The notes under the pieces are model-generated. The model saw only the letters and a list, made by a program, of their open reading frames with translations, made no database searches and was not told the origin of the DNA. Made by a program: the position numbers and the translations under genes. From Chamaelirium japonicum (Eukaryota; Streptophyta; Magnoliopsida; Liliales; Melanthiaceae), in the NCBI GenBank assembly GCA_947650365.1, contig OX393549.1, forward strand, positions 36,761,335 to 36,825,334: DNA of 64,000 bases, written 5' to 3'. Positions 56,001-64,000 of the stretch are shown piece by piece (position 1 is the stretch's first letter; every line of letters starts with the position of its first letter).

Positions 56001-58701
56001 AATTGCTATCATTAATCATCATAGTCGTCTAGGTCTTATCCCATTTACACGGGGTCGATTATGGAGCACAAATTTAATAACGAAGACTTCATGAAAGATT
56101 GACAAATCTTTCATCGACTAACTTCCTCGTAAGAATTAAGATAGGTTTTAAAAGCCTAGCCAAGGCAATTTAGTAAGAGTTGGAGGGAAGATGGGAGAAG
56201 CCTGGCCCTGGTTGTGTAGGACAGACCAAGGATCCTAACAATAGCATTAATTCTCGCTTTAGGTGGAAATTTTGGGTTTGGTAAGGTGCAGGTTTTCAGA
56301 ACAGCAAGGGATATTTTTGTCTTTTCACCAAGTTCAGATTTTCTGATTGGGATAAAAGTTGGAGGGTTGATAGGACTAGATGTTAGGAAGGTCTGGTCAA
56401 AATTTGGAGGGTTCAATTCAATGAAAACTTTTGGGGCTTTTGTGAGGGATGTTGGAGCAAATATGGAAGAAGCTATAGGATTTGATTTTACGGAATTCGA
56501 AGGTGTTTTGATAGGGTTTCGATAATGTTTTAGGTTTCAGCTTTTAGATAATAACAATCATGATCTAAGTCATACACTCATACACCTTCAAGATGTGGTC
56601 AACTATAAAGACGATTGATAAAAATTTCCTACCGGTTGTGATTAGGTTATAGGCAATGCACCATACTATTATATAATTGCTTAATATTATCTCATTTAGT
56701 TATTGCATATAATATGGTAGAGCCACGTGTCATTTGAACTATTCTGATTGGATGAATACATAAAATGTATTCATATGATCTCATTGAACTTTCTAAAGCA
56801 GCGAACTGCTTCCTTTATGTTCATTATGCAATGGTTTATTGCATTTGACGTGTATCCATCTAGGTTAGCTCGTATTCATCATACGGCACTTCATGGTCTA
56901 TTGTACTAGTCTGATCCCCGGGCGAGACCCAGGAATTATTCGCCTTTTGATGGAGCTGCAAGGTCAATTTTTCTGCCCCCCCACACCCTCACACTGCCAT
57001 CGAGCGGTTTCCGTCGACTTTCCCCTGAGTTACTTTATCACGACAGTAACAGAGGGTTTGGCTTATATTATAGATAGATTACTGTGTGTTCTTGGTTCTG
57101 TCTATAATATTAATGGGTGCTCAAAGTGGGGAATTGGTAGCAAGTTTTTCATAGTTCTGACTTAGTTCCTTTTATGGTACAGCTACGGCCTGAACAGTTC
57201 AGAAGCTGAAAGAAAAGCCATTAGAGCACAGAAAAGGTATATAGCTTTTGTATTCATATTTTTCCTTTTTTGGTTGAATTGATCTTGAAGGGAAATGAGC
57301 ACAACAATCTTTTTTAAGCGATCGGCTCCTCTACCTTCCACCATGTCTTATTGAGATTTGTTGTAGTGTGATTCTAAGAAAATATGTTGCCCTAAATTGT
57401 GGTTGAAATGTTAGCTATTATACTGATCTATTTGCATATTATATAGGAAAGAATACAAGAAACTAAGGAGACGATGCCAACAGATTTCAAAGCACGGCAA
57501 TCTAGACGAAAAGGAGTTGAAGAGAATTGGTGAAGTCAGTGATCTAGAGAGCCCTAGATTTGATGAGCGCACTGAATCTCCCGACTCTTACTATGTTTCT
57601 AGTACCAGGCAGTCCCTTTCTATGGACCGAGGAAGCCCAGATGACGGCAATTTAGACCAACGAGTGTGTGATGAAGCCTCTGCCTCCAGATCTTGTAATG
57701 TGTACTACGACGAAGACAAGAGTGGGATCACCCAAGTTGATTCATCTGAGGGGGAGATTGAATCTTCCAATGGTGAATCATTGGTTGTAGATGAATCTGA
57801 AAGCATGCCTAGGTTCTCCACTGCAGAAGGGAGCATGGAAACTGATTGGAAACACGAAAAGATTCCTTCACTCAAAGGGGATACTCATAGATCTAATCGA
57901 ACAGCAGAGGACTTTGCCACATGGCAGCATATCATCCGTTTAGATGCCATCCGAGCCAATGCGGAGTGGGTCACCTTCTCTCCCGCCCAAGCGGCGGTCA
58001 CCGAGGACAAGGCATGCCGGTCTGCTGAGGCCATCAGATTGAGAGACTATGATCACCTGGAGCCGTTTAGGATCTACCATGCATCCCGGCTCGTTGCGGT
58101 GCTCGAGGCCTATGCACTCTACGACCCGGAAATCGGCTACTGCCAGGGGATGAGCGACCTGCTGTCGCCAATGCTAGCGGTGATGGAGGAGGACCACGAG
58201 GCCTTCTGGTGCTTCGCCGGCTTCATGAAGAAAGCCCGGCACAATTTCAGGCTCGACGAGGTGGGGATCCAGAGGCAGCTGAGCATCGTGTCGAAGATCA
58301 TCAGGTCGAAGGACGCGCAGCTCTACAGGCATCTGGAGAAGCTGCAGGCCGAGGACTGCTTCTTCGTGTATCGGATGGTGGTGGTGCTGTTCCGGAGGGA
58401 GCTCACCTTCGAGCAGACGCTGTGTTTGTGGGAGGTGATGTGGGCGGACCAGGCGGCGATCAGGGCGGGAATCGGGAAGTCCACGTGGGGGAGGATCAGG
58501 CTACGGGCGCCGCCCAGCGAGGACCTGCTGCTGTATGCGATCGCCGCGTGTGTTCTGCAGAGGAGGAAGCTGATCATCGAGAGGTACAGCAGCATGGATG
58601 AGATCATGAGGGAGTGCAACAGCATGGCCGGGCATCTCGACGTCTGGAAGCTTCTGGATGATGCTCATGATCTGGTGGTCACCCTCCATGACAAGATCTG
58701 A
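47018..58701 (+). CDS. TBC-domain Rab GTPase-activating protein, five exons, 537 aa
   Basis: Exons 47018-47136, 47982-48117, 48232-48281, 57183-57236 and 57447-58701; all GT-AG, phases fit, no internal stop. It should stimulate GTP hydrolysis by Rab/Ypt GTPases in membrane traffic. The N-terminus MKALRRSHTTSSSSSPSSPS and the WSRRKRKHALSRQQW block are typical of a plant Gyp1-like TBC group. The TBC domain starts in exon 3 (GIDPSIRAEVWPFLLGVYGL), is interrupted by an acidic insert (about residues 145-270), and resumes with the arginine finger IRLDAIR (R289) and glutamine finger YCQG (Q353). Both catalytic residues are present. Intron 3 is 8.9 kb because it holds a complete copia element (49196-54330) in the same orientation. 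The first four exons are short; most of the protein is in exon 5. The start is set by homology to known N-termini. Confidence 0.9.
49196..49325 (+). repeat. 5' LTR of the intronic copia element
   Basis: 130 bp, TGTTAATG...CCTAACA, identical to 54201-54330. Confidence 0.95.
49326..49337 (+). other. Primer-binding site, initiator Met tRNA
   Basis: TGGTATCAGAGC begins directly after the LTR, the canonical copia arrangement. Confidence 0.92.
49780..51300 (+). CDS. Copia gag and protease (506 aa frame)
   Basis: An ATG-started frame. Gag has the capsid-like UBN2 region (WPDWSLTVEAAL at the start, then IRAYLLDSVARPLL, MWEYLRDRF, LICDSQSARQGERTIQDFF), a CCHC zinc knuckle CHYCKEPGHMKREC at residues 261-274, and an Arg/Gly-rich RNA-binding stretch. 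Protease follows with WIFDSGASCHL; D382 is the catalytic aspartate. The frame continues into the pre-integrase region (GLYQLDHLHV) and stops at 51298-51300. The rest of pol lies in the +1-shifted frame, overlapping from 51185. Gag coats the RNA and the protease cuts the polyprotein. Confidence 0.9.
   Translation: MASPAVPTVAAISPPLKAVAFQLSAASDWPDWSLTVEAALSSRDLWGHITGEDPPPTDYSGSSSVTSSAASSAATATTAVPVAALTWRRHDQAIRAYLLDSVARPLLAPIGRLPTARAMWEYLRDRFLPRGGARRHQLICDSQSARQGERTIQDFFSQMSAYWHELDSLIPERCDCPRSRDFQRYLDEGHLHQFLAALRPDFALIAAQLLHREPLPRLEDALLALVDEETRLQTQGARAPPLAPSSDSVLAAGFSDEAVFCHYCKEPGHMKRECPTRPPRNPRWGPDERSPRWSSTSRDDRRGGRGGRGRGRGSSSFRHFGGAAATAEASPLPTAPTAPSPPEPDRLQRLEELLLRHIASTGSATAHGLSATSGTTAPWIFDSGASCHLTFDSTVLTDCSPTTTHQEVRTADGTLVPIPQCGSITTTSDPSGRLTLSHVHHAPRLNINLISISSLCDSGLTVTFTPSVCVVQDSRTGQRIGLGRRAGGLYQLDHLHVSSVASVMSV
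51185..54187 (+). CDS. Copia integrase, reverse transcriptase and RNase H
   Basis: The frame is open from about 51185 to TGA at 54185-54187. Real pol sequence begins near 51290 with DADLWHRRLGHISSDRL (integrase zinc-binding H residues) and CTGCRLAKH. The integrase core shows D (HSDIWGP), D (FRSDCAKEY) and E (NGVAERKHRH). A Pro-rich linker follows, then reverse transcriptase (KWIFKVKTRPDGSIERHKAR, QMDVTNAFLHGDL, YVDD at 53238-53251) and RNase H (YSDADWAG, STEAEYRAM, CDNRSAI), ending DFLTKPL. All catalytic motifs are present. No ATG is credible at the start; a one-base frameshift relative to gag-protease would be needed for a polyprotein. Confidence 0.9.
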   Translation: MLCRIRGRVRGLGWAVGQEDSTSWTISMCLQLRLSCLSDADLWHRRLGHISSDRLKSVFRSGALGRASFSPLSVCTGCRLAKHLALPFSASTSQSNALFDLVHSDIWGPAPVASLSGYMYYVCFIDDYSRCTWVYLMRHRSEIPHIFRRFTTMIHTQFGRRIKTFRSDCAKEYLSSEMRELLQSHGTLHQQSCPHTHEQNGVAERKHRHVLETARALLLSASVPHSYWAEAVMTAVHLINITPSSALSGATPHERLHSSPPDYSLLRTFGCTCFVLLPPHERTKLSARSVRCVHLGLSREHKGYRCYDPLARRIRVSRHVSFVEDVPYFAPESRDLSLPTSSSSSPSSRLHIPVLPPVSVAPSTPTTPPPPPPQYPSPPPPPPPQSPTPPPPPPPPPITRVYVRRSAAPPPESVLPGTPSPDAAAPSSPVVDPAPVRRYPAREHHPPVRYDYSPDRFGYSAFPTDSPASSGFSASVSYSPSFQAFLTALHTHREPQSYREAALHPEWRQAMSVELEAFQRTQTWELVPCPPGVVPVSCKWIFKVKTRPDGSIERHKARLVARGFSQEYGIDYEETFAPVARMTTVRTLLAVAAARGWPLHQMDVTNAFLHGDLSAEVYMAPPPGTSVPPGHVCRLRRAIYGLKQAPRAWFERFRSAVLAAGFVERHSDYALFTRSSSQGIAVLLLYVDDMIITGDDSATIASLQRHLQSQFEMKDLGSLRYFLGLEIARSARGLLVSQQKYISDILTDAALTDTRTADTPMELNLKLLATDGEPLQDVSRYQRLVGMLVYLTMTRPDIAHAVGIVSQFVQAPRSVHYAAVLRIIRYLRGTITRSLLFPSTSPLVLRAYSDADWAGDADTRRSTTGYCVFLGDSLISWRSKKQESVARSSTEAEYRAMASTTAEIVWLRRLLLDLGVVISGPTPLFCDNRSAIQIASNPVFHERTKHIEVDCHYVRQAFIDHIISLPFIPSSEQTADFLTKPLTTARFRHFLGKLSVHDPP
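54191..54200 (+). other. Polypurine tract of the intronic copia element
   Basis: TGAGGGGGAG directly precedes the 3' LTR. Confidence 0.85.
54201..54330 (+). repeat. 3' LTR of the intronic copia element
   Basis: 130 bp, identical to 49196-49325. Confidence 0.95.
54331..57182 (+). other. Remainder of TBC intron 3
   Basis: AT-rich intron with no gene. It includes a 23-base C run (55388-55410). A short T/G-rich open stretch near 56286-56525 has no recognisable product. Confidence 0.6.
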
Positions 58702-60089
58702 TACCACCACCACATCTTCTGTTATAACTTCAATAGTATCATTGAACCCCCCAAAAAAAAATCTCTCCCATGTTGCTTACTGCTTCATTGCTGAAGAGAT
58801 TGAGCCCGCACAATGACGAAAATTTCAGGAGGACGATGAAAGAGTGGAATTAGGTCACCTCGATTTTTTCTGGGACAATATTTAGATTTTCTATTTGGCA
58901 AATAAGATTTTGCTATTTGAATTTTTATTAGAATTACCTCAAACTTGCTTGTTTTCGGCCCTTTTACGGCCCCAAGGGGTTTCGAGAGGCTGTATTTTAC
59001 AAAGACAACCTGTATCAAGAATCTGCTGTTTGATGTTTCTTCAAGACACTGATTAAAACTCTTTTTTTTTTCTTTTTCCTATTTTTTGGTAACGATGATT
59101 TAAGAATTAAGACTGTGTATCCTGAAAACTTATTTGTTGAGCATTGTTGTTGTTTAAGAATGGAGATTTAAGTAGGGTTTTACCGTCTTCGGTGATTCCA
59201 TACTGGAACAGTGAATTGCTTAAAGATTGATGGTGATCTGTAGGTCTTAAGTGGATGCAGTTTTCGACAAAATGAATGGGTTTGGGTTGATATATTTAAA
59301 GATTGGGTTGGGTTAGGGTTGAAAAAATACAACCCGAGTTGAATTTGGGTTGGGCTTGGGTTGAGGGGTTGGGCAACCCGACCCAACCCAACCCGAGTAC
59401 TCATGTATATCTATGAATGTGTGATATACAGGTAACAATCACAACCATCCCGAGTACTTATGTATATCTATGAACGTGTGATATACATGTAACAATCACA
59501 ACCATCCCAAGTACACGTATGTTGAGGGTTCATAACCAAATATAAGTTCTTTTTTTATTGAGATCTTCAGAGGGTAAAATTTTAAACAATAAATATACCC
59601 GAACCTACACAATCCGACCCGTCCTACCAATTTGGGCTACTCCAAGCCCAACCCGAGTATAGAAATTTTTGCTTGGGTTGAGCTTGAGCTGGGCATATCA
59701 GGTTGGGTTGGGTTAGGGTTTAGTAGTTGGGTTGGGCATGGGTTGACCCCTAACCAGACCCAACCCGTCTGAGTTGCAGCCCTAGCTGAGAGTGGGATGG
59801 ACATGAAGCTCCACATGTTATGAGATTTAGAACATCCTGCAACAAACTTATCAAGAAAAAAAAAAAATCTTGAACAGCACACAAAGCATCCATTACCAGT
59901 TCTTTCAAAGTTGTATAATGGTTCCAAGTTCAACTGGCCACAGCCAGTGCATCCATAACACAGCCAGCTCAGGATCGCAATGAATTTAAAAACAAAACAC
60001 GATGGGGGGTCCCTCAGTCCAATCGTTCAGTCTGCTCCAAGTCCAGCAGCTCAAAGACGATACGTTTAACATAAAGGTAGAAGGGGGAA
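58702..60089. other. Spacer between convergent TBC and cytochrome b5 genes
   Basis: It carries both 3' untranslated regions. About 59270-59780 is rich in GGGTTGGG and CCCAACCC words and ends GTTGCAGCCCTAG, like a MITE terminus; I could not find the matching left end. Confidence 0.5.
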
Positions 60090-60505
60090 CTACTCGGCTT
60101 TGGTATAGTTCCGGACCACAAAGGCCAAGCCCAAGATCAGCACGGGCACGAGGAACTGCAGTAACTTGATCATGAAGTCCGATGTCTTGTCCGGATTGTA
60201 GGGCGCTTGCTGCGGAGCGACGTACGAGTGCTTCGTCGGGACAGTGGAGGCGTCTATCTCCCCGATCAAGTACTGGTCCATCATCTCCCTTGCGGTGCTG
60301 CTGTGCCCCACGTCTTCGAAATCGTTCGTCGCATCCTTCCCTGCAGAGAATCACCCGAAGAATGGATTGGTCAAAATTAGTTGGACGCTCGAGGAAAGGG
60401 ATATGATGATCGACAAATAGCTAAATAGGATTCTCTACCTGTTGCCGCTAGCAAGACCTCATCACCACCAGGATGATCCTCCATAAACGGGGTGACATCA
60501 TACAC
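60090..60505 (-). CDS. Cytochrome b5, ER-anchored, last two exons
   Basis: Exons 60505-60439 and 60340-60090 with a GT-AG intron; 105 residues are visible and the first exon is missing. The protein carries electrons to ER desaturases, hydroxylases and P450s. The heme-binding core is clear: [30 protein letters not shown] has its break between exons, with the first heme His in HPGG and the second in DVGHS. The C-terminus has a tail-anchor helix ([20 protein letters not shown]) and a short polar tail NYTKAE, so it should sit in the ER membrane facing the cytosol. I found no exon encoding the usual N-terminus up to 64000, so intron 1 is at least 3.5 kb and exon 1 is probably outside the window. 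Confidence 0.9.
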
Positions 60506-61938
60506 CTGAAGTGTTGATCCACAAAGAATGTGATTAGCTTTTGCTGTGTATGGGTAAGTGGAATCCCACCCCCGCCCCACATGGCTCCCCGCACCTACCC
60601 GTTTTTAAGCCACTGCCTCTTATATCGCGTGGCTTCTCTCTCCTCGGTATAGTGGGAAAATGGGAACGACTTGCAGGGGCTCACTGGAGACGGCTCCCCA
60701 TTCTGCTAAACCAAACAGGTACCATGTGCAAATCGGGGTCCCCTTACGTAAAAAGAGGTCGTAGCGTGTGTGTGTGTGTGTGCACGCGCGCGCGCATGGG
60801 TCGGTCCGCTAAGCAAACATGGTCTTAATGGAAGCCATGCGATACCACAGATATGGGGGAAGGCAGACCTTGCTAAGCTAATAGTGAGGTGTATTTCGTT
60901 TGTGGCATTGGATATATTTCAGGGGTGAAGAACCTCAAAAAACTAAAAGTAACCAACATCACGCAATGCTGTTAATGGGAATGAAACCTAGATAAAGGCA
61001 TCTCACCATTTCAGGAGGATTGTGGCTAATAGTTTGCACCACACAGATAAATGCAATTCCCTATATCAAACCTTGCCTTCTACACCCATCATCTACAGTC
61101 CTGGACTCTTTCCTAGTTTGGGGAAAACATTGGAGGGTTGGTACCTGGTAGCATGAGCTTAGGCTGCGTAACCAACAAGATAGATCACCCTACCCAACAA
61201 CATGTCTTTTAGGTTTCTTGGCGTGCCCTTCTCTTGCCAAGTTGCCATGTTCATGTTATACGCACCAATCATGGAGGGTTGACAGCCAGTCCGAAAACTA
61301 TTGTCGATCTTTCGCATAGTCGGTCTCATATTCATGGGATAAGACTTTGATGATGATGATGATGATGACATGATGGTCCGCTCAAGCCTGTGCATGTGAT
61401 GCTCAACATGGATGGCAACTACCGAACATGGCCATAACCAAGAATCTCCACTCACTTATTGATCGTATTTGTAGCTTGTCACAGCCTGCTTGCATCCTCC
61501 ACATCAACGGAGAAGACCGGAGCTGCCGCAACAGCCACCCTCAGGCATGAAACTCCAACCAGTGGAAATCAAGGGAGGAGATGGTCATTCTTTTCCCCAA
61601 ACAATATAAGCACTATAAGAAGATAATCTCAACTATTGAATTCCATTATGGCAAAGAGTTCAGCACATGAATTACTGCACGATAATTCACAAGGCACCTT
61701 CGAAGTGAATTTGCAGTCTTTTCGGCATTAGGAAAGTGGTTATATAGAAGTTTCACAATTAAGAAGCTCCGACAGAGATTGAAAGATTCATAATAGCTGA
61801 ATGTAACATGACATAAATTAAAAGTCCTATGGCCACTTGGAGATAGGTGAAGGATTGAAGTATCTTCAGTACACCAGCTATGGAAGTTCTTAAAAGGATG
61901 GAAGGAAAGTTCCATGCATGGTTTAGCTTGAGCATTAC

Positions 61939-62186
61939 GGCTGTGTTCGCTTAGTTGTTGGGTCCAGGTATATGCGGTGACGCTCTTCCACTCCCATGGT
62001 TTTTGTACAGCTTTTCAAAACATGGAATTTTGCAATGTAATAAGCTGATTTCACATGTTTTCCGGTTTCTGCAGACAGCAGAAATACAAGGCAGAACACT
62101 AAGCCAAACACCAAAACCAAATAAGTGGGGCCGCTTACTTTGTTACACGTGGTAGCAGCGTGCAAAAGCTAAGCCAAACACAAGCC
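61939..62186. mobile_element. MITE with GGCTGTGTTCGCTTAG-like termini
   Basis: The left GGCTGTGTTCGCTTAGTTGT and inverted right GGCTTGTGTTTGGCTTAG form imperfect terminal repeats. No clear target duplication. Confidence 0.5.
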
Positions 62187-62651
62187 TATGTATGGCATCA
62201 TATCAAACGACAATTACAACATTGTGGCCTCACCACCAGGACCTCATGCATCAATGACAATATGTATTGACCTAGAATGGGGTTGATTCATCTATAAATT
62301 GTATAGTTTTGGGCTACCAACTGTATATATTCGCAAGAATAGGTGTATCAACACCTACTCGACTCCATTTTTTTAACAAGTTTCTACAATACCTGCTATA
62401 TTTGGATATGTATTTTGCTCTAAATATAAAGGTTCAACACATTTCCTAGCATATTGTAATATATTTCTCTGAGCTAATGCATACCAAAAACTTTATACAG
62501 CACAATGCAAGCACTATCTCAAGTGTACTCAGAAACATAAATTGTGCTCCGTGTATTAGAACTATGATAGCATTCAACTTTCCCTAGCGTGTAAGGAGTC
62601 CTTCAATTGCTAATCCAATCCTCCAAAAGACTTCATAATGAAGTATACATC

Positions 62652-63422
62652 ATTCCTAGCCTCAGAGCAGTCGTTGCCTTTCCCCTTTCTCCCCTGCTTT
62701 AGGGTTTCCCAAATCTCGCTCCTGCCCTCCTCGATTGCTGCCGTCAACACTTGGGAGGTCGGGATTTCGGTGGATCCTCCCCCCATGGAACTAGATTTGG
62801 TTCTCCCTTCCTCTCCCATGTAAATAGTGGGATATCTCTCCCCGTCCTCTTAGGGTTTTGGTGTGTTTCGCCGGCTCGGATGGCTTCGGCGTCATCGGCG
62901 GTGGTGGTCGGCTCTTCAAAGGGTCGCGTGGCTCTCTCCGGCGTGGGTCGACAGGTCGTCACTCGGATTGCGGTGGCAGCTCCATGCAGATGCAGCGGGG
63001 TGGTGGATATGGACACCGGCCCGCCCAAGGTGGCAGATGCTCTAACGATGGGTTACATGATCCTCACCTCTGATCGGTGGGGTGGTGTCTAGCCTGGATC
63101 AAGGCTGTGACGGTTGATCGGCGGCGGTTGGGTGATACGGCGTTTCTGATGTTGATCCCTTTTTTGGTGGTTTTTTTGGGTTTGTTTTCTTGTATGTTTC
63201 CTTTGTGGGGCGTTTTCCTCTTGTAATTCCACCGTAGTGGCGTGGTTGGTGTTGTAGGGCGCTTGGTGCCCTTATCTTGTGTTTTGTCGTGTGTGGCGGT
63301 ACTTGTGGTCCGTCGTTTATGACAATGTTGGTTCACCGCTAGGTGGTGATTTGTTTCTCTGCTTACATCAAGCTGTGGTGTCTCCTGGTTGATCCCCCTT
63401 TTCAGATACCAAGAAAAAAAAG
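62652..63422 (+). mobile_element. Retroposon (LINE- or SINE-like) with 9-bp target duplication
   Basis: Flanked by GTATACATC at 62643-62651 and 63423-63431. It ends CAGATACCAAG plus an A run, and the last 250 bp are T/G-rich like plant LINE 3' tails. No reverse transcriptase is present, so it is 5'-truncated or non-autonomous. The plus orientation follows from the A tail. Confidence 0.65.
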
Positions 63423-64000
63423 GTATACATCTCTCTCAAATCTCTCCAAACTTGTTTGCCATAATCTCCCAAACTAATGAGTATATCAACAGTCCATTAT
63501 TCTTTTACTTGATTTCTCAAATAAAATTATTCTTTTACTTGACAAAAGTAAGCATTTACGATGAAGTTTATATAGAGTTTTGTTTTCATCCTCATATAGT
63601 AAAAAAAGGAAGTAAAAACTCAGATCTCTCACCACCCCTTATGCGGGGCAAGCTCGTTTCTTGGCAACGAAAAAGAATAGAAAAAAAAAAGCCTTACAAC
63701 ACGGTTTAGGAATCTTTCTTTACAAAATAAACCATATTCTCTCTATCACATGGAACCGTGCAAATGGGGGCAGAGACAATTTCCGAACTTCGTAAAAGAA
63801 AAGAAGAAAAATGTTGTAGTAAATATATTTTTTTCGCTTCATAGATTAATGAGGACCAAAAATGCTAAGGTGGAACAACATCATCGGGATGGGAAATCAA
63901 TAAAATTGATAAATCCCCCCTTCCCTTTCCTTTTAATCCATGTGGCGATAAGAAAAAAAGGAAAGGAAAAAAATTCTTATCACGCACCTCCCTTCGTATG

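Larger units (their letters stand above)
60506..64000 (-). other. Probable first intron of cytochrome b5 (no exon found)
   Basis: No coding exon is recognised. It holds a GT/GC microsatellite (about 60768-60794), a MITE (61939-62186) and a retroposon (62652-63422). The frame at 61159-61455 has no known features. Beyond 63431 I see only AT-rich sequence with A runs. Confidence 0.5.

Noticed and set aside
59270-59780. Full MITE call for the GGGTTGGG-rich segment
   Set aside because: Only one MITE-like end (GTTGCAGCCCTAG) was found and no target duplication, so it is described as spacer.
61159-61455. 98-codon minus-strand ORF with a Ser run
   Set aside because: The Ser run comes from a GAT microsatellite and nothing else is recognisable; it lies in a presumed intron.

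Overview
The window is nuclear DNA of a flowering plant. It has spliced genes with GT-AG introns, plant-type LTR retrotransposons with tRNA-derived primer-binding sites, many MITEs with target-site duplications, and a plant cytochrome b5. The GC-rich exons may suggest a monocot, but I cannot name a species. About nine tenths of the sequence is transposable elements or non-coding spacer.

Layout. 1-3289: left-facing end of a Ty3/gypsy element (start of gag, primer-binding site, and a 2.9-kb LTR full of minisatellites). 3290-9128: a Helitron-like 3' end, a hAT-type MITE, and a decayed left-facing LTR element with a ~90-bp tandem array. 9129-17543: a complete, young 8.4-kb LTR retrotransposon with one 533-codon ORF and no polymerase. 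17549-19603: PIF/Harbinger remnants interrupted by a solo LTR. 20611-24765: several MITEs, including a three-level nest. 25033-26137: an intact 6-phosphogluconolactonase gene in three exons. 26138-35077: duplicated spacer, a solo LTR, a TRIM-like copia remnant and more MITEs. 35334-42138: a complete but mutated left-facing Ty1/copia element inserted into a Tourist-like MITE. 42275-46565: LINE remnants and nested MITEs. 47018-58701: a five-exon TBC-domain Rab-GAP gene whose 8.9-kb third intron carries a complete copia element (49196-54330) with identical LTRs. 60090-60505: the last two exons of a cytochrome b5 gene on the minus strand; its first exon probably lies beyond the right edge.

The three host genes (oxidative pentose-phosphate step, Rab GTPase regulation, ER electron transfer) are unrelated housekeeping genes and do not form a pathway. 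The TBC and cytochrome b5 genes converge, with about 1.4 kb between their stop codons.

The most unusual signal is a ~60-nt structured motif shared, in sense orientation, by two unrelated retrotransposons: the polymerase-less element (13611-13672) and the leader of the mutated copia element (40973-41032). I do not recognise it as a known RNA family.
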